From: Alkalitalea saponilacus
GTDB taxonomy: Bacteria > Bacteroidota > Bacteroidia > Bacteroidales > Marinilabiliaceae
Reading direction: 5' to 3'
DNA length: 64,000 nucleotides
NCBI RefSeq assembly: GCF_900168165.1
Contig: NZ_FUYV01000007.1
Coordinates: 117,142 to 181,141 of the forward strand
Shown piece after piece: positions 47,001-55,856 of the stretch (the stretch's first letter is position 1; each line of letters opens with the position of its first letter). The notes beneath the pieces were generated by a model. That model saw only the letters and a program-made list of their open reading frames with translations, made no database searches and was not told the DNA's origin. The translations under genes and the position numbers were made by a program.

Positions 47001-47632
47001 TTCAATGAGTTATCACGGAATTTCTGAAGAGCCTCCTTATCAAGAAGTGGCTCAAGAGCATCTTGCTCCATCAATTCAACTTTCTGAATCTCATGAGAAG
47101 TACGGAATCCATCAAAGAAATGAAGGAATGGAACTCTCGACTTAATGGATGTAAGGTGAGCAACACCAGCTAAGTCCATTACTTCCTGCACACTACCGGT
47201 AGCCAGCATAGCAAAACCAGTTTGACGTGCGGACATGACATCACTGTGGTCTCCAAAAATTGAAAGTGCCTGAGCAGCCAAACTACGTGCACTCACATGA
47301 AATACTCCGGGTAATAATTCACCCGCAATTTTGTACATATTTGGGATCATCAATAACAGTCCCTGAGAAGCTGTAAAGGTTGATGTTAACGCACCAGCCT
47401 GAAGAGCACCATGCACAGCACCGGCAGCACCGGCTTCTGACTGCATTTCTTCCAACTTTACAGTTTCTCCAAAAATGTTCTTTCTTCCATTAGCCGCCCA
47501 CTCATCTACGTACTCAGCCATGTTGGAAGAGGGTGTAATGGGATAGATAGCAGCCACTTCGCTAAACATATAAGCGATGTGTGAGGCAGCATAGTTCCCG
47601 TCACAGGTAATAAACTTCTTTGCTTTTGCCAT
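44093..47632 (-). CDS. nifJ: Pyruvate:ferredoxin (flavodoxin) oxidoreductase, single chain
   Basis: The 1179-residue homodimer-type enzyme oxidises pyruvate to acetyl-CoA and CO2, reducing ferredoxin. Domain order is complete: the pyrimidine-binding domain with YPITPSSNMAE (about 30-40), the CoA/linker domains, a two-cluster ferredoxin domain with CIQCNQCAYVCPHAAIRP (about 690-707) and CTGCGNCAEVCPSK (about 748-761), then the TPP domain with CAGCGETPYIKL, NATGCSSIYGG, GDGWAYDIGFGG and NTGGQASKSTP. The C-terminal extension is present as well. It points to an anaerobic fermentative metabolism. The gene stands alone. Confidence 0.98.
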   Translation of the reverse strand: MAKAKKFITCDGNYAASHIAYMFSEVAAIYPITPSSNMAEYVDEWAANGRKNIFGETVKLEEMQSEAGAAGAVHGALQAGALTSTFTASQGLLLMIPNMYKIAGELLPGVFHVSARSLAAQALSIFGDHSDVMSARQTGFAMLATGSVQEVMDLAGVAHLTSIKSRVPFLHFFDGFRTSHEIQKVELMEQDALEPLLDKEALQKFRDNSLNPERPVTRGTAQNPDIYFQSREAANPFYNAIPDMVAEYMDKISEITGRKYRPFDYYGAADAENVIVAMGSITDTIKETIDYLNAKGEKTGLIAVHLYRPFSAKYFFEAFPKSCKRIAVLDRTKEPGANGDPLYLDICELFQGKENAPMIISGRYGLSSKDTTPAMMVSVFENLKRNEPKNKFTVGIVDDVTFTSLPLLPEIDLSAEGTFAGKFYGLGSDGTVGANKNSIMIIGNTTDKYAQAYFSYDSKKSGGITISHLRFGDTPIRSPYLVNTPDFVACHVPAYLGRYDMLKGLKKGGTFLLNSHWDVEETKNRLPNDVKRYMAENDIQFYIINATAIAEEIGLGNRTNTIMQSAFFKIAGVIPYEQAVDEMKKFVVKSFGMKGEDIVNMNYSAIDKGGDVTKVEVPADWASLADAKSNGNGKVLPGFIKDMVFPINAQKGDDLPVSAFLGREDGTFPAGTTAYEKRGIAVNVPEWQSDNCIQCNQCAYVCPHAAIRPFLLDEKELASAPEGTVTIKPNGKGFDGLQYRIQVSVLDCTGCGNCAEVCPSKTKALLMKSLDSQMVETDRWDYMAEKVTIKDTIQAKDMNVKASQFAQPLFEFSGACAGCGETPYIKLITQLYGDRMMIANATGCSSIYGGSAPATPYCADKDGRGPAWANSLFEDNAEYGMGMVTAVDKLRDRIELKMKATLNEVAPATKAAFEAWLEAKDDGSKTREVSNAVLKALESEKHAVAKEILALKDYLAKKSVWVFGGDGWAYDIGFGGLDHVIASGKDINILVMDTEVYSNTGGQASKSTPVGAVAKFAAAGKRIRKKDLGLMATTYGYVYVAQVGMGANQAQYFKALKEAEAYPGPSVIIAYSPCISHGLRGGMGNAQNETKLAVEAGYWQLYRYNPMLEAEGKNPFVLDSKEPDWSKFQDFLKGEVRYTSLMKAFPDAAKELFAAAEDNAKWRYSTYKRLAEVDYKVVE

Positions 47633-47725
47633 TTGTCTATTCTCTTTTACAGTTTAAAAATCAATTAGTTATTTCGCTTTATCGAATTTTACATCTATTA
47701 TCTCCACTATTTAGATCACACTGAA

Positions 47726-48904
47726 CTACTCCAAAAAACCAAATAGCCATAAAGGGACATCCTTTCCATGACCAACTTCAAGCATATTGCAGGCATGCCA
47801 GACATCCTCATTCTTTCCCTTTGCTGTTTTTGGTCTGTTTCCTACATTAAACAGATGAGTCTCATCTATAATAAAATCGGTAGTCCGACTATATCCAACC
47901 TGATGATTATAGCCTATCTGATTGCTAAAGAACGTTTTGTTTAAAACCTCATTTTCAACATCTCCTCTTGCCACCGAATACAAAAGATTTGGGTTCTGCA
48001 AGTATATCTCCGAGGGTTTCTTCAAAGGTTCCGATTGGCCTTCATATAACAGGTTTATCAAACGGGCTTGATTCAGGTACTTTAAATAATTTATAATGGT
48101 AGCGCGGCTTGTTTCCACCTCCTGACTCAATCGACTCACATTTGGTTGAAAAGGAGCTGAACAGGCAATAATATACAACAATTTCCTTAGTTTGGGAAGA
48201 TATTTAAGTTCAATTTGTTGCAAATAGCTAATATCTATTTCAAGTACTAAATTGATGTTTTTCAACAAATTTTCAAGATAGTTGCTTTTTTCAAGGAAAA
48301 AAGGATAATAACCATGATGAAGATAATCGTTGTAATAAGCCAAAGGTTTTATGGAATCAACAATATCTGTTGCAATGCGAGTATGATCAGTTAAAATTTC
48401 GTTTAGCTTAAATGCAGGAAATTTGTTTTCGCTTTTATGGTTAATATATTCTCGAAAAGAGAAACCCTCCAAGGAGTATATATCAGCCTTAATCAACAAA
48501 TCGTGGCCATCTTCGGGCAACATAAGGGGTGAGCCGCTAAAGATAATTTGCAAATCAGGGAAACTATCATAACAGATTACCAATTCTGAAGCCCATTCTG
48601 GATATTTAAAAACCTGATCTAAAACCAGTGTTTTTCCACCTGTCTTCTGAAATTCATCCGCAAAAGATATAATGGTACGATCAGAAAAATAGAGATTATT
48701 CAGGTTTATGTAAAGGCATGATTTATCATTGCCAAATACAGTCGAAACATAATCCAGCAGAAAACTGGTTTTTCCTACCCCACGAGCACCAACAATTCCG
48801 ATTAACCGACTATTCCAGTTAACCTGATCCATTAATCCCCTACGAATAGGTACACTTAAATGATCCAGCAGGTACTTATGCGTTTTAAAAAAAGCCTGCA
48901 TCAT
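47726..48904 (-). CDS. AAA ATPase with DUF4143-type C-terminus
   Basis: The 392-residue protein has an ATPase core with Walker A GARGVGKTSFLL (about 36-47) and Walker B KTLVLDQVFKYP (about 90-101), followed by a sensor-like FSGSPLML and a winged-helix segment (LSQEVETSRATIINYLKYL, about 257-275) leading into the DUF4143 domain (LIYEG...LKKPSEIYLQNPNL). Such proteins are widespread and unexplained; the C-terminal domain has nuclease-like relatives. The chain differs from the usual Walker B in having Gln after Asp. It begins at one of two adjacent ATGs and stands alone. Confidence 0.88.
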   Translation of the reverse strand: MMQAFFKTHKYLLDHLSVPIRRGLMDQVNWNSRLIGIVGARGVGKTSFLLDYVSTVFGNDKSCLYINLNNLYFSDRTIISFADEFQKTGGKTLVLDQVFKYPEWASELVICYDSFPDLQIIFSGSPLMLPEDGHDLLIKADIYSLEGFSFREYINHKSENKFPAFKLNEILTDHTRIATDIVDSIKPLAYYNDYLHHGYYPFFLEKSNYLENLLKNINLVLEIDISYLQQIELKYLPKLRKLLYIIACSAPFQPNVSRLSQEVETSRATIINYLKYLNQARLINLLYEGQSEPLKKPSEIYLQNPNLLYSVARGDVENEVLNKTFFSNQIGYNHQVGYSRTTDFIIDETHLFNVGNRPKTAKGKNEDVWHACNMLEVGHGKDVPLWLFGFLE

Positions 48905-48930
48905 AACAAAAAATGTTTCTTTTTATGACG

Positions 48931-48938
48931 CAAAGTTA
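48931..48938 (-). promoter_or_regulatory. Candidate -7 box of the AAA ATPase gene
   Basis: On the minus strand TAACTTTG matches TAnnTTTG, with a TTG 21 bp upstream as a possible -33 element. The expected transcription start is about 20 bp before the start codon. Confidence 0.45.
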
Positions 48939-49143
48939 AGTTTTGTTTCCATGAAATTGCAATTTCTACATTGCAATTTACCCTTTATAGTGTTATTTAT
49001 ATTTAGTAAAAATAAAGACAAAACAGGAGTACAATTCAGATGATTGAATCTATTGAAAGAATAAATCATAATGTAAATCATGACACACATTACACACAAA
49101 ATGTGAAACATCAGAGTGCAAATCTACGTAATATCAAAAATGC

Positions 49144-49178
49144 TGATTCTTGCATATTTATTGATTCTTGCATATTTA
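49144..49178. repeat. 18-bp tandem duplication
   Basis: TGATTCTTGCATATTTA occurs at 49144-49160 and again at 49162-49178, a period of 18 bp. It lies upstream of the GAF kinase gene. Confidence 0.7.
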
Positions 49179-49283
49179 TAACTGCCTTGATAAGTGAAGA
49201 ACATATTTACCAATTAAAAATCTGACAGATACCACCCTTTACCAAAAAAGAAAAGATGTTAAACTTGCACTAATGTTGATTAA

Positions 49284-50546
49284 ATGGCAACAAAGTATTC
49301 CAAAGTAAAGGTTCGTGGTGAGAATGAACTAAAACAGGTGGTAATTGGAACTCTCAAGCCCAAAATAGTAAAAGTAATTACTAATAAATGGCAAGCACTT
49401 ATTGATACAGCGGCAAACATTTGCAACGTACCCTCCGGTCTCATTACCCAGCTAAAGGAAGAACATCTTGAAGTTTTTTTGAACAGTAGTAATGAGGACA
49501 ATCCGATTAAAGCTACCGATACATTTGAATTGGGGTTCGGGCACTATTGCGAGAAGGTAATTGGTTCACAAAAAGAGTTGGTAATTCATAATGCAAGTCA
49601 AGATCCTGTTTGGAGAAATGAAGACCCTGAAGTAAAGGTTGAGATGATTTCATATTTAGGAGTTCCGCTTAACTGGCCTGATGGAGAAGTTTTTGGAACA
49701 GTATGCCTTCTTGACAACAAAGAAAACTCGTTTAATAGCAATTTCATTTCGCTGGTTAGGCAACTAAAACAACACATAGAAACAGATTTAAAGTTGCTTA
49801 TTGCAAACTACGAACTAAAAGCAAAGAATAAAAACATTGAAAATCTAAATCAGATCAACAACAAATTCATAAGCATTATATCTCACGATGTGCGCGGCAG
49901 CATAAGCTCAATTGAACAACTTCTTAATATAATGCTTTGCAATTACGCGGCATATAACGAAGTTAGAATGAAACAATTTCTAAAATCCATCAGCAGAACC
50001 AGTAGTTCTGTTCTGCTTACTTTGGAGAATTTGTTAAGTTGGAAAAAAATAGATCTGCTTGAACTGAAGACCAATAAAACACACTTCAATATAGTAAAAA
50101 CCATTACGGATCTGCTGGTATATTTTAATCTATCAATTGCTTTAAAAAAATTAAAAGTAACAGAATCTTATGAAAGTAAGGGAATTATGGTATATGCCGA
50201 TCAAGAAATGATATGTACATCATTACGCAACATCTTAAGTAATGCAATTAAGTTTACGAAATCCGAAAAAGAGATATATATCAGAGTTTACAATAATAAC
50301 AATTTAATTGTTGTTGAAATTGAAGATACTGGAATTGGGATGAGCCAAAATCAGATTGAAAATTTATTTAAATATAAAATCAGCCATCAACAAACAGGGA
50401 CAGAAGGAGAAAAGAGCACAGGTATTGGTTTGCTTCTTGTTAAAGAATTCTTAATCAAGAACGATGTACAACTGTCAGTTGAAAGCATAATAAACGTAGG
50501 AACTAAATTCAAGCTTAATTTCACAACAAACAAACCGATGAATTAA
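49284..50546 (+). CDS. Soluble GAF-domain sensor histidine kinase
   Basis: The 420-residue protein lacks membrane segments. A GAF domain (about 30-175) has the typical GVPLNWPDGEVFGTVCLLDN. A short coiled coil leads to HisKA with SIISHDVRGSISSIEQLL (His near 201) and an HATPase domain with NILSNAIKFT, EDTGIGM and STGIGLLLVKEFL, ending at the G2 region. It should sense a small molecule or redox signal in the cytoplasm and phosphorylate a separate response regulator, which is not in the window. Confidence 0.93.
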   Translation: MATKYSKVKVRGENELKQVVIGTLKPKIVKVITNKWQALIDTAANICNVPSGLITQLKEEHLEVFLNSSNEDNPIKATDTFELGFGHYCEKVIGSQKELVIHNASQDPVWRNEDPEVKVEMISYLGVPLNWPDGEVFGTVCLLDNKENSFNSNFISLVRQLKQHIETDLKLLIANYELKAKNKNIENLNQINNKFISIISHDVRGSISSIEQLLNIMLCNYAAYNEVRMKQFLKSISRTSSSVLLTLENLLSWKKIDLLELKTNKTHFNIVKTITDLLVYFNLSIALKKLKVTESYESKGIMVYADQEMICTSLRNILSNAIKFTKSEKEIYIRVYNNNNLIVVEIEDTGIGMSQNQIENLFKYKISHQQTGTEGEKSTGIGLLLVKEFLIKNDVQLSVESIINVGTKFKLNFTTNKPMN

Positions 50547-50547
50547 A

Positions 50548-50586
50548 AAGACCTATAAACTCGTAACTAGGAGTATTATAGGTCTT
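50548..50586. terminator. Bidirectional terminator between GAF kinase and cysN
   Basis: AAGACCTATAA and TTATAGGTCTT pair, with ACTC/GAGT continuing the stem inward. It starts 2 bp after the kinase stop and lies 30 bp from the cysN stop. Confidence 0.88.
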
Positions 50587-50615
50587 AAAAATCATCAACA
50601 AGTTAAAAACTTCAT

Positions 50616-51893
50616 CTATACGATCATTCCAGCAGCCACAGTCTCGTTGGTACCTTCATCAATCAGAATAATGCTGCCGGTGTTTCTGTTTACGTTATAA
50701 GAATCAAAAAACAGAGGTTTCGTTGTTCGAATTGAAACCCTTGCAATATCATTCATTCCCACTTCTACATTATCATATACCTTTTCAAGCTCATTGATAT
50801 CCACCCGATACTGCGCCTCTTTAATCATACAGCGCACTTCTGTAGAAGTATGTTTTAGTGCATATTTCCCTCCCGGGATCAATTTCTTTTCGTTGAACCA
50901 GCAAAGCATCACATCAATATTTTGATCAATTCGAGGCTGTTGTCCGTTGGTTTCTTTAATAATCATATCTCCCCGACTGATATCAATGTCATCCTCCAGT
51001 GTGATGCAAACCGACTGTGGTGCGAATGCTTTGTCCTGGCTTTCGGTAAAAAGGTCAATGCTTTTTACAACCGAACTAAATCCGGAGGGCAAAACAGTTA
51101 CCTTGTCGCCAACATTTACTACACCACTTGCAACCCTGCCGGCGTAGCCACGATAATCAGGCCAATCTTTTGATTGAGGCCTCACGACATATTGAACAGG
51201 GAAACGAAAATCAGAACGATTAATATCGCTCCCAATATGAATATTTTCAAGCAAATACATCAGGGTTGGACCCTGATACCAGTCCATTTTGGTGCTTCTG
51301 TCCACAACATTATCTCCTTCCAGAGCACTGATGGGAACGAAACGCACGTCCTTAACAGACAATTTTGAAGCAATGGCTTCAAAATCGCTTACAATATTTT
51401 CAAAAACAGTTTGGTCATAATCAACCAAATCCATTTTATTAACACAAACAATGATGTGGGGAATCTGTAATAAAGAAGCAATGTATGCATGCCTACGGGT
51501 TTGCTCTAGCACTCCATGTCTGGCATCAATAAGAATTAATGCGACATTGGCAGTACTGGCTCCGGTAACCATATTACGGGTATATTGAATATGGCCGGGA
51601 GTATCAGCAATGATAAATTTGCGTTTTGGGGTAGCAAAGTACCGATAAGCCACGTCGATGGTTATACCTTGCTCCCGCTCGGCTCTCAAACCATCGGTAA
51701 GTAGTGCCAAATTAACCTGCTCACCACCGGCTCTAACGCTAGCGCGTTCAATGGCTTCCATCTGATCTTCAAAAATGGCCTTTGAGTCGTATAGTAAACG
51801 TCCGATCAGGGTACTTTTACCATCATCCACACTGCCTGCGGTAGTAAACCGCAACAGTTCCATGTCCAGATATCCGGAATTTTTTCCACTCAT
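50616..51893 (-). CDS. cysN: Sulfate adenylyltransferase subunit 1 (GTPase)
   Basis: This 425-residue GTPase drives ATP sulfurylase. It shows GSVDDGKSTLIGRLLYD (G1, about 15-31), the Thr of EQGITIDVAYRYF (G2), DTPGHIQYTRNM (G3, about 96-107), CVNKMDLVD (G4) and a translation-factor-like beta-barrel pair. The APS kinase domain found in NodQ-type fusions is absent. It follows cysD by 58 bp on the same strand, forming the usual pair. Confidence 0.97.
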   Translation of the reverse strand: MSGKNSGYLDMELLRFTTAGSVDDGKSTLIGRLLYDSKAIFEDQMEAIERASVRAGGEQVNLALLTDGLRAEREQGITIDVAYRYFATPKRKFIIADTPGHIQYTRNMVTGASTANVALILIDARHGVLEQTRRHAYIASLLQIPHIIVCVNKMDLVDYDQTVFENIVSDFEAIASKLSVKDVRFVPISALEGDNVVDRSTKMDWYQGPTLMYLLENIHIGSDINRSDFRFPVQYVVRPQSKDWPDYRGYAGRVASGVVNVGDKVTVLPSGFSSVVKSIDLFTESQDKAFAPQSVCITLEDDIDISRGDMIIKETNGQQPRIDQNIDVMLCWFNEKKLIPGGKYALKHTSTEVRCMIKEAQYRVDINELEKVYDNVEVGMNDIARVSIRTTKPLFFDSYNVNRNTGSIILIDEGTNETVAAGMIV

Positions 51894-51951
51894 AACAACA
51901 TAAATATTATAGAGGTGTTTGGAGTCACCAACTTATGATACAAAATAAGAA

Positions 51952-52857
51952 TTAAAAATACCCTTCCTTCTTACGGTCTTCCATGGCGGCTTCTGAACGT
52001 TTGTCGTCTGCCCTGCCTCCTCGTTCCGTAACGCGAGAGGCTGCAACCTCCTGAATAATATCTTCGAGAGAATTCGCAGTAGAAAGAGTAAGTCCTGTAC
52101 AACTTATATCACCAATGGTACGACAACGCACCTTCATGACTTGCGGCTTCTCATTTTCACGAAGTTTCATAAAAGGAGCGGTAGCCAGCAGTGCTCCGTC
52201 TCTTTCAAAAACTTCACGCTCATGAGTATAATACAGGGATGGTAGTTCTATATCTTCCATATAGATGTATTGCCATACATCCATTTCAGTCCAGTTGCTG
52301 ATTGGAAAAACCCGAAAATGCTCGCCCATATTTTTGCGCCCGTTGAATAAGTTCCAAAGTTCGGGGCGCTGATTTTTTGGATCCCACTGTCCAAATTCAT
52401 CACGATGGCTAAAGAAACGCTCCTTGGCTCTTGCCTTTTCCTCATCGCGTCGTCCGCCTCCCATCGCAGCATCAAACTTTAGTTCTTCCAGAGCATCTAA
52501 TAGGGTAACAGTTTGCAACTTGTTACGGCTTGCGTTATATCCGGTCTCTTCTTTTGCTCTCCCTTTATCTATGGATTCCTGTACCTCTTTTACAATACAA
52601 ACAGAACCTGTTTCTTGCATTAACTTGTCACGATAATCAAGCGTTTCAGGGAAGTTGTGCCCTGTATCAATATGCATCAAAGGGAAAGGCACTTTTGCAG
52701 GCCAAAAAGCTTTACGCGCAAGATGAAACATCACAATTGAATCTTTCCCTCCCGAGAATAGCATCACAGGATTTTCGAACTGAGCTGCGACTTCGCGAAT
52801 TACAAATATCGACTCAGCCTCTAACTCCTTAAGGTGATTGATCTGATAATTATCCAT
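51952..52857 (-). CDS. cysD: Sulfate adenylyltransferase subunit 2
   Basis: The 301-residue catalytic subunit forms adenylyl sulfate from ATP and sulfate. The PP-loop MLFSGGKDSIVMFHLA (about 32-47) binds ATP; MHIDTGHNFPETLDYRD and GGGRRDEEKARAKERFFS are characteristic. The C-terminus ends KKEGYF as in other CysD proteins. It is first in the cysD-cysN pair. No cysC, cysH or sulfite reductase gene lies nearby, so the rest of the pathway must be elsewhere. Confidence 0.97.
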   Translation of the reverse strand: MDNYQINHLKELEAESIFVIREVAAQFENPVMLFSGGKDSIVMFHLARKAFWPAKVPFPLMHIDTGHNFPETLDYRDKLMQETGSVCIVKEVQESIDKGRAKEETGYNASRNKLQTVTLLDALEELKFDAAMGGGRRDEEKARAKERFFSHRDEFGQWDPKNQRPELWNLFNGRKNMGEHFRVFPISNWTEMDVWQYIYMEDIELPSLYYTHEREVFERDGALLATAPFMKLRENEKPQVMKVRCRTIGDISCTGLTLSTANSLEDIIQEVAASRVTERGGRADDKRSEAAMEDRKKEGYF

Positions 52858-52990
52858 GTTTAATAATTATAAATATTTCGGGTTTAAATAACAGACTAAA
52901 AATATCTGATTTACACCAGTTATAAATAAGAATGACAAAATTAATGTTTTAAAAGGAGATTCAGAAATTTACAGCTTGTAGGATACATAT

Positions 52991-53019
52991 AAAAAGCCTC
53001 CTTAAAAAGGAGGCTTTTA
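52991..53019 (-). terminator. Terminator of fabI
   Basis: AAAAAGCCTCCTT and its complement AAGGAGGCTTTT pair with a short A-rich loop. It lies 107 bp past the fabI stop on the minus strand. Confidence 0.85.
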
Positions 53020-53125
53020 TACTGTATATCAAAAGACTAGTCAATTTATCATATTTTTTAATTCCCATCCGAGCGATATGAAATCGCAAATCCAGGTGAA
53101 TAAAATGATAAACTTAATCAGTATT

Positions 53126-53971
53126 CTAATATAAATCCTGTACATCATCAGAGTCGAAGCTCTTGTTGTACTGCTTCATTGCTCTTAAACTCATTCCTAT
53201 GCTGGAGAATCCACCGTCGTGGAAAAGGTTCTGCATGGTAACTTTACGAGTCAGGTCTGAAAACATAGCAACACAATACTTAGCACAATCTTCTGCATCG
53301 GCATTGCCAAGCGGAGACATACGATCAGAAAAATCTATCAGGCCATCAATGCCTTTTACTCCGCTACCTGCAGTAGTAACGGTTGGCGATTGGCTGATGG
53401 TATTAACCCTTACTTTCCTTTCACGTCCGTAAATATACCCAAAACTACGGGCAATGGATTCCAATAAAGCTTTTGCATCGGCCATATCATTGTACCCGTA
53501 AAGCGTACGTTGTGCAGCTACATAAGACAGAGCCACGATGGAACCATACTCATTCATAGCATCCATTTTGAATGCCGTTTGAATCAGCTTATGAAAAGAA
53601 ATGGCTGAAATATCAAGGGTTTTAGCCAGATAATTGTAATCCAAATCGTGATAAACACGTTTCTTTCTTACATTTAAAGACATCCCAATGGAGTGCAGTA
53701 CAAAATCTATTTTACCGCCCAAAACCTCGGTCGATGTTTTTACGACGTTCTGCAGATCTTCCAGATTGGTGGCATCAGCCGGAATTACTTCTGATCCGGT
53801 TTTTTGTGCCAGTTCTGTAACACTGCCCATCCTGCATGCTACGTGTGTATTTGAGAGAGTAAACGTGGCTCCTTCGGCATGCGCCAGCTCTGCTACTTTC
53901 CAGGCAATTGACATGTCGTTAAGGGCACCAAATATGATCCCTCTTTTCCCTTTTAATAGATTATATCCCAT
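53126..53971 (-). CDS. fabI: Enoyl-[acyl-carrier-protein] reductase (NADH)
   Basis: The 281-residue short-chain reductase completes each round of fatty acid elongation. FabI-specific features are the nucleotide-binding GKRGIIFGALNDMSIAWKVA at the N-terminus, HSIGMS, and YNDMADAKALLESIARSFG with the active-site Tyr-x6-Lys. The C-terminal extension HDGGFSSIGMSLRAMKQYNK is the form common in Bacteroidota. It appears to be transcribed alone. Confidence 0.95.
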   Translation of the reverse strand: MGYNLLKGKRGIIFGALNDMSIAWKVAELAHAEGATFTLSNTHVACRMGSVTELAQKTGSEVIPADATNLEDLQNVVKTSTEVLGGKIDFVLHSIGMSLNVRKKRVYHDLDYNYLAKTLDISAISFHKLIQTAFKMDAMNEYGSIVALSYVAAQRTLYGYNDMADAKALLESIARSFGYIYGRERKVRVNTISQSPTVTTAGSGVKGIDGLIDFSDRMSPLGNADAEDCAKYCVAMFSDLTRKVTMQNLFHDGGFSSIGMSLRAMKQYNKSFDSDDVQDLY

Positions 53972-54117
53972 TTTCGTTTTGATTTTTGAGGCTACAAATA
54001 TAAGGTATAATTGCTCAGAAATAAAACCAAAACTTTTTTTTGGCTTTATTAAGACTATTTAAGAGAAGCAAAACCAATACATACACCTGACTAACTGTCC
54101 ATTAACTCAAATCCCAA

Positions 54118-55773
54118 TTAGTTTTTCAACAAATCTTTGGCATTGTGAATGGCAGCATCAGAGAGTTTGGCTCCGCTCAACATTCCGGCAATTTCACGGA
54201 TGCGTTCTTCGTTGGAAAGTAGTCTGATGTGAGAAACGGTGCGGTCGCTCTCTTCAGATTTAAAGACTTTAAAATGGTGCTGACCTTTACCCGCAATCTG
54301 AGGCAAATGTGTGATGCTGATGACCTGAATACTATTACCCATCTGCTGCATAATACGCCCCATCTTGTCGGCAATTTCTCCAGATACCCCGGTGTCAATC
54401 TCATCAAATATGATGGTAGGTAATCCTTTCGCAGAAGACAAAAGCGTTTTTATACACAGCATTAATCTTGATAGTTCACCTCCTGATGCAACTTTAGGAA
54501 TATCAGCCAACACCCCACTTTTGTTTGCACTGAACAAAAATCTGATCTCATCGGCTCCACTTCGTGTAAACTCTTTCAAAAGTTCATGTTCAACACTAAA
54601 ACGTGCATGTGGCATCCCTAGTTCGTGTAGCTGATTAGTTATAGTCCTTTCTATTTTATCAAAAACTTCCTTTCGGGACTGTGACAATTGGGAGGCCATG
54701 TTCCCAACGATCTTCTTCTCTTTTGCGATGGTTTCATCCAATTTCCTTAGTTTTTCATCAAACGAATCCAACGAGAACAGTTTGCTTTCAAGATCATCCT
54801 TTAATTCAAGGAGCTCACCAATACTGTCTTTCTGATGTTTCTGTTGCAATTCATAAATCAGATTTAGCCGATCCTGCAATCGCTGTAAACGAACCGGGTC
54901 AAACTCCAATTCCGATGCTTTAACAGAAACCTCATCTGCAATATCCTTTAACTCTATGTAAACCGACTCAAGACGAGACAGAAGTTCTTCTCCACCAGAT
55001 AAAAAATTACTGATTTTTTTAATCTCATTTACAACCTGATGCAATCCATCAACCAAAGGAAACTCATGCTCGTTTAGTAAAACTCCCGCATTGGCTAATG
55101 CCAACTTTATCTCTTCTACATGTGAAAGCTGTTCCGCTTCCTGCTCTACCAACTCTTGCTCGCCGGCTTGCAATTCAGCACTTTGAAGTTGATTAAACTG
55201 GAAATCCCAATAGTCGCGATCTGCCTTTTGTTGATTATTCAATTGCATTATCTCCTCCCTATCTCTCTCCAACTCCCGAAGCACTTGGTATTTTTGCTGA
55301 TATTCTTGCAGAATATCCTTATTATTTGCCACTATATCCACCACGTTAAGCTGAAACAGGCCATCGCCAAGAAGTAGGTTTTGGTGTTGGGAATGAATAT
55401 CAATCAACTTTTGAGATAAATCCTTTAAAAATGGCAATGTTACCGGGGTATCGTTGATAAAAGCGCGTGATTTTCCGGAAGGTAAAATTTCACGCCGGAT
55501 GACAGTTTCAACATCATAATCCACATCAGCCTCTTCAAACATCTGCTCAAGATGATAACCATTCAGATAAAAATGTGCTTCTACAACGCATTTTTGCGTT
55601 TTATCACGAATTGCAGATGTATCACTTCTCTGTCCCAAAATGAGAGACAGAGCACCAAGCATAATTGATTTACCTGCTCCTGTTTCACCAGTAATGGCGG
55701 TAAAACCTTCTTTCAAAACAAGTTCAGCTGAATCAATTAATGCGTAATTAGATATGGAAAGTTGCCTTAGCAT
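54118..55773 (-). CDS. recN: DNA repair protein RecN
   Basis: The 551-residue SMC-like ATPase takes part in double-strand break repair. Walker A is GETGAGKSIMLGALSL (about 30-45), followed by the coiled-coil arms (about 150-370), the ABC signature ASGGELSRLMLCIK, Walker B TIIFDEIDTGVSG and the H-loop VISITHLPQIA. It is the last gene of the coaBC-porD-recN cluster, but a promoter-like palindrome directly upstream suggests separate control. Confidence 0.96.
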   Translation of the reverse strand: MLRQLSISNYALIDSAELVLKEGFTAITGETGAGKSIMLGALSLILGQRSDTSAIRDKTQKCVVEAHFYLNGYHLEQMFEEADVDYDVETVIRREILPSGKSRAFINDTPVTLPFLKDLSQKLIDIHSQHQNLLLGDGLFQLNVVDIVANNKDILQEYQQKYQVLRELERDREEIMQLNNQQKADRDYWDFQFNQLQSAELQAGEQELVEQEAEQLSHVEEIKLALANAGVLLNEHEFPLVDGLHQVVNEIKKISNFLSGGEELLSRLESVYIELKDIADEVSVKASELEFDPVRLQRLQDRLNLIYELQQKHQKDSIGELLELKDDLESKLFSLDSFDEKLRKLDETIAKEKKIVGNMASQLSQSRKEVFDKIERTITNQLHELGMPHARFSVEHELLKEFTRSGADEIRFLFSANKSGVLADIPKVASGGELSRLMLCIKTLLSSAKGLPTIIFDEIDTGVSGEIADKMGRIMQQMGNSIQVISITHLPQIAGKGQHHFKVFKSEESDRTVSHIRLLSNEERIREIAGMLSGAKLSDAAIHNAKDLLKN

Positions 55774-55775
55774 AG

Positions 55776-55805
55776 TTTATATCTTTGTTAAAACAAAGAT
55801 ATAAA
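55776..55805. promoter_or_regulatory. 30-bp palindrome containing the recN -7 box
   Basis: TTTATATCTTTG, six AT bases and CAAAGATATAAA form a perfect inverted repeat. Each arm contains TATCTTTG, the -7 pattern TAnnTTTG, so the box faces both strands; the minus-strand copy (55794-55801) is placed to start transcription about 14 bp before the recN ATG. A dyad over the core promoter is a good place for a repressor. Confidence 0.5.
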
Positions 55806-55856
55806 GAAAGTATTAAATTTCATTTTTGAAATCAAAAAGATCAGGAATCATAAAAA

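Larger units (their letters stand above)
48905..49283. other. Divergent intergenic region between AAA ATPase and GAF kinase
   Basis: This AT-rich stretch of 379 bp holds a TAACTTTG box on the minus strand (48931-48938) for the ATPase gene and an 18-bp tandem duplication (49144-49178). No gene was accepted in it. Confidence 0.45.

Noticed and set aside
49040..49225. Short plus-strand frame with repeated words containing the 18-bp tandem duplication
   Set aside because: The repeated protein segment comes from the tandem DNA duplication, composition is non-coding, and there is no family similarity.
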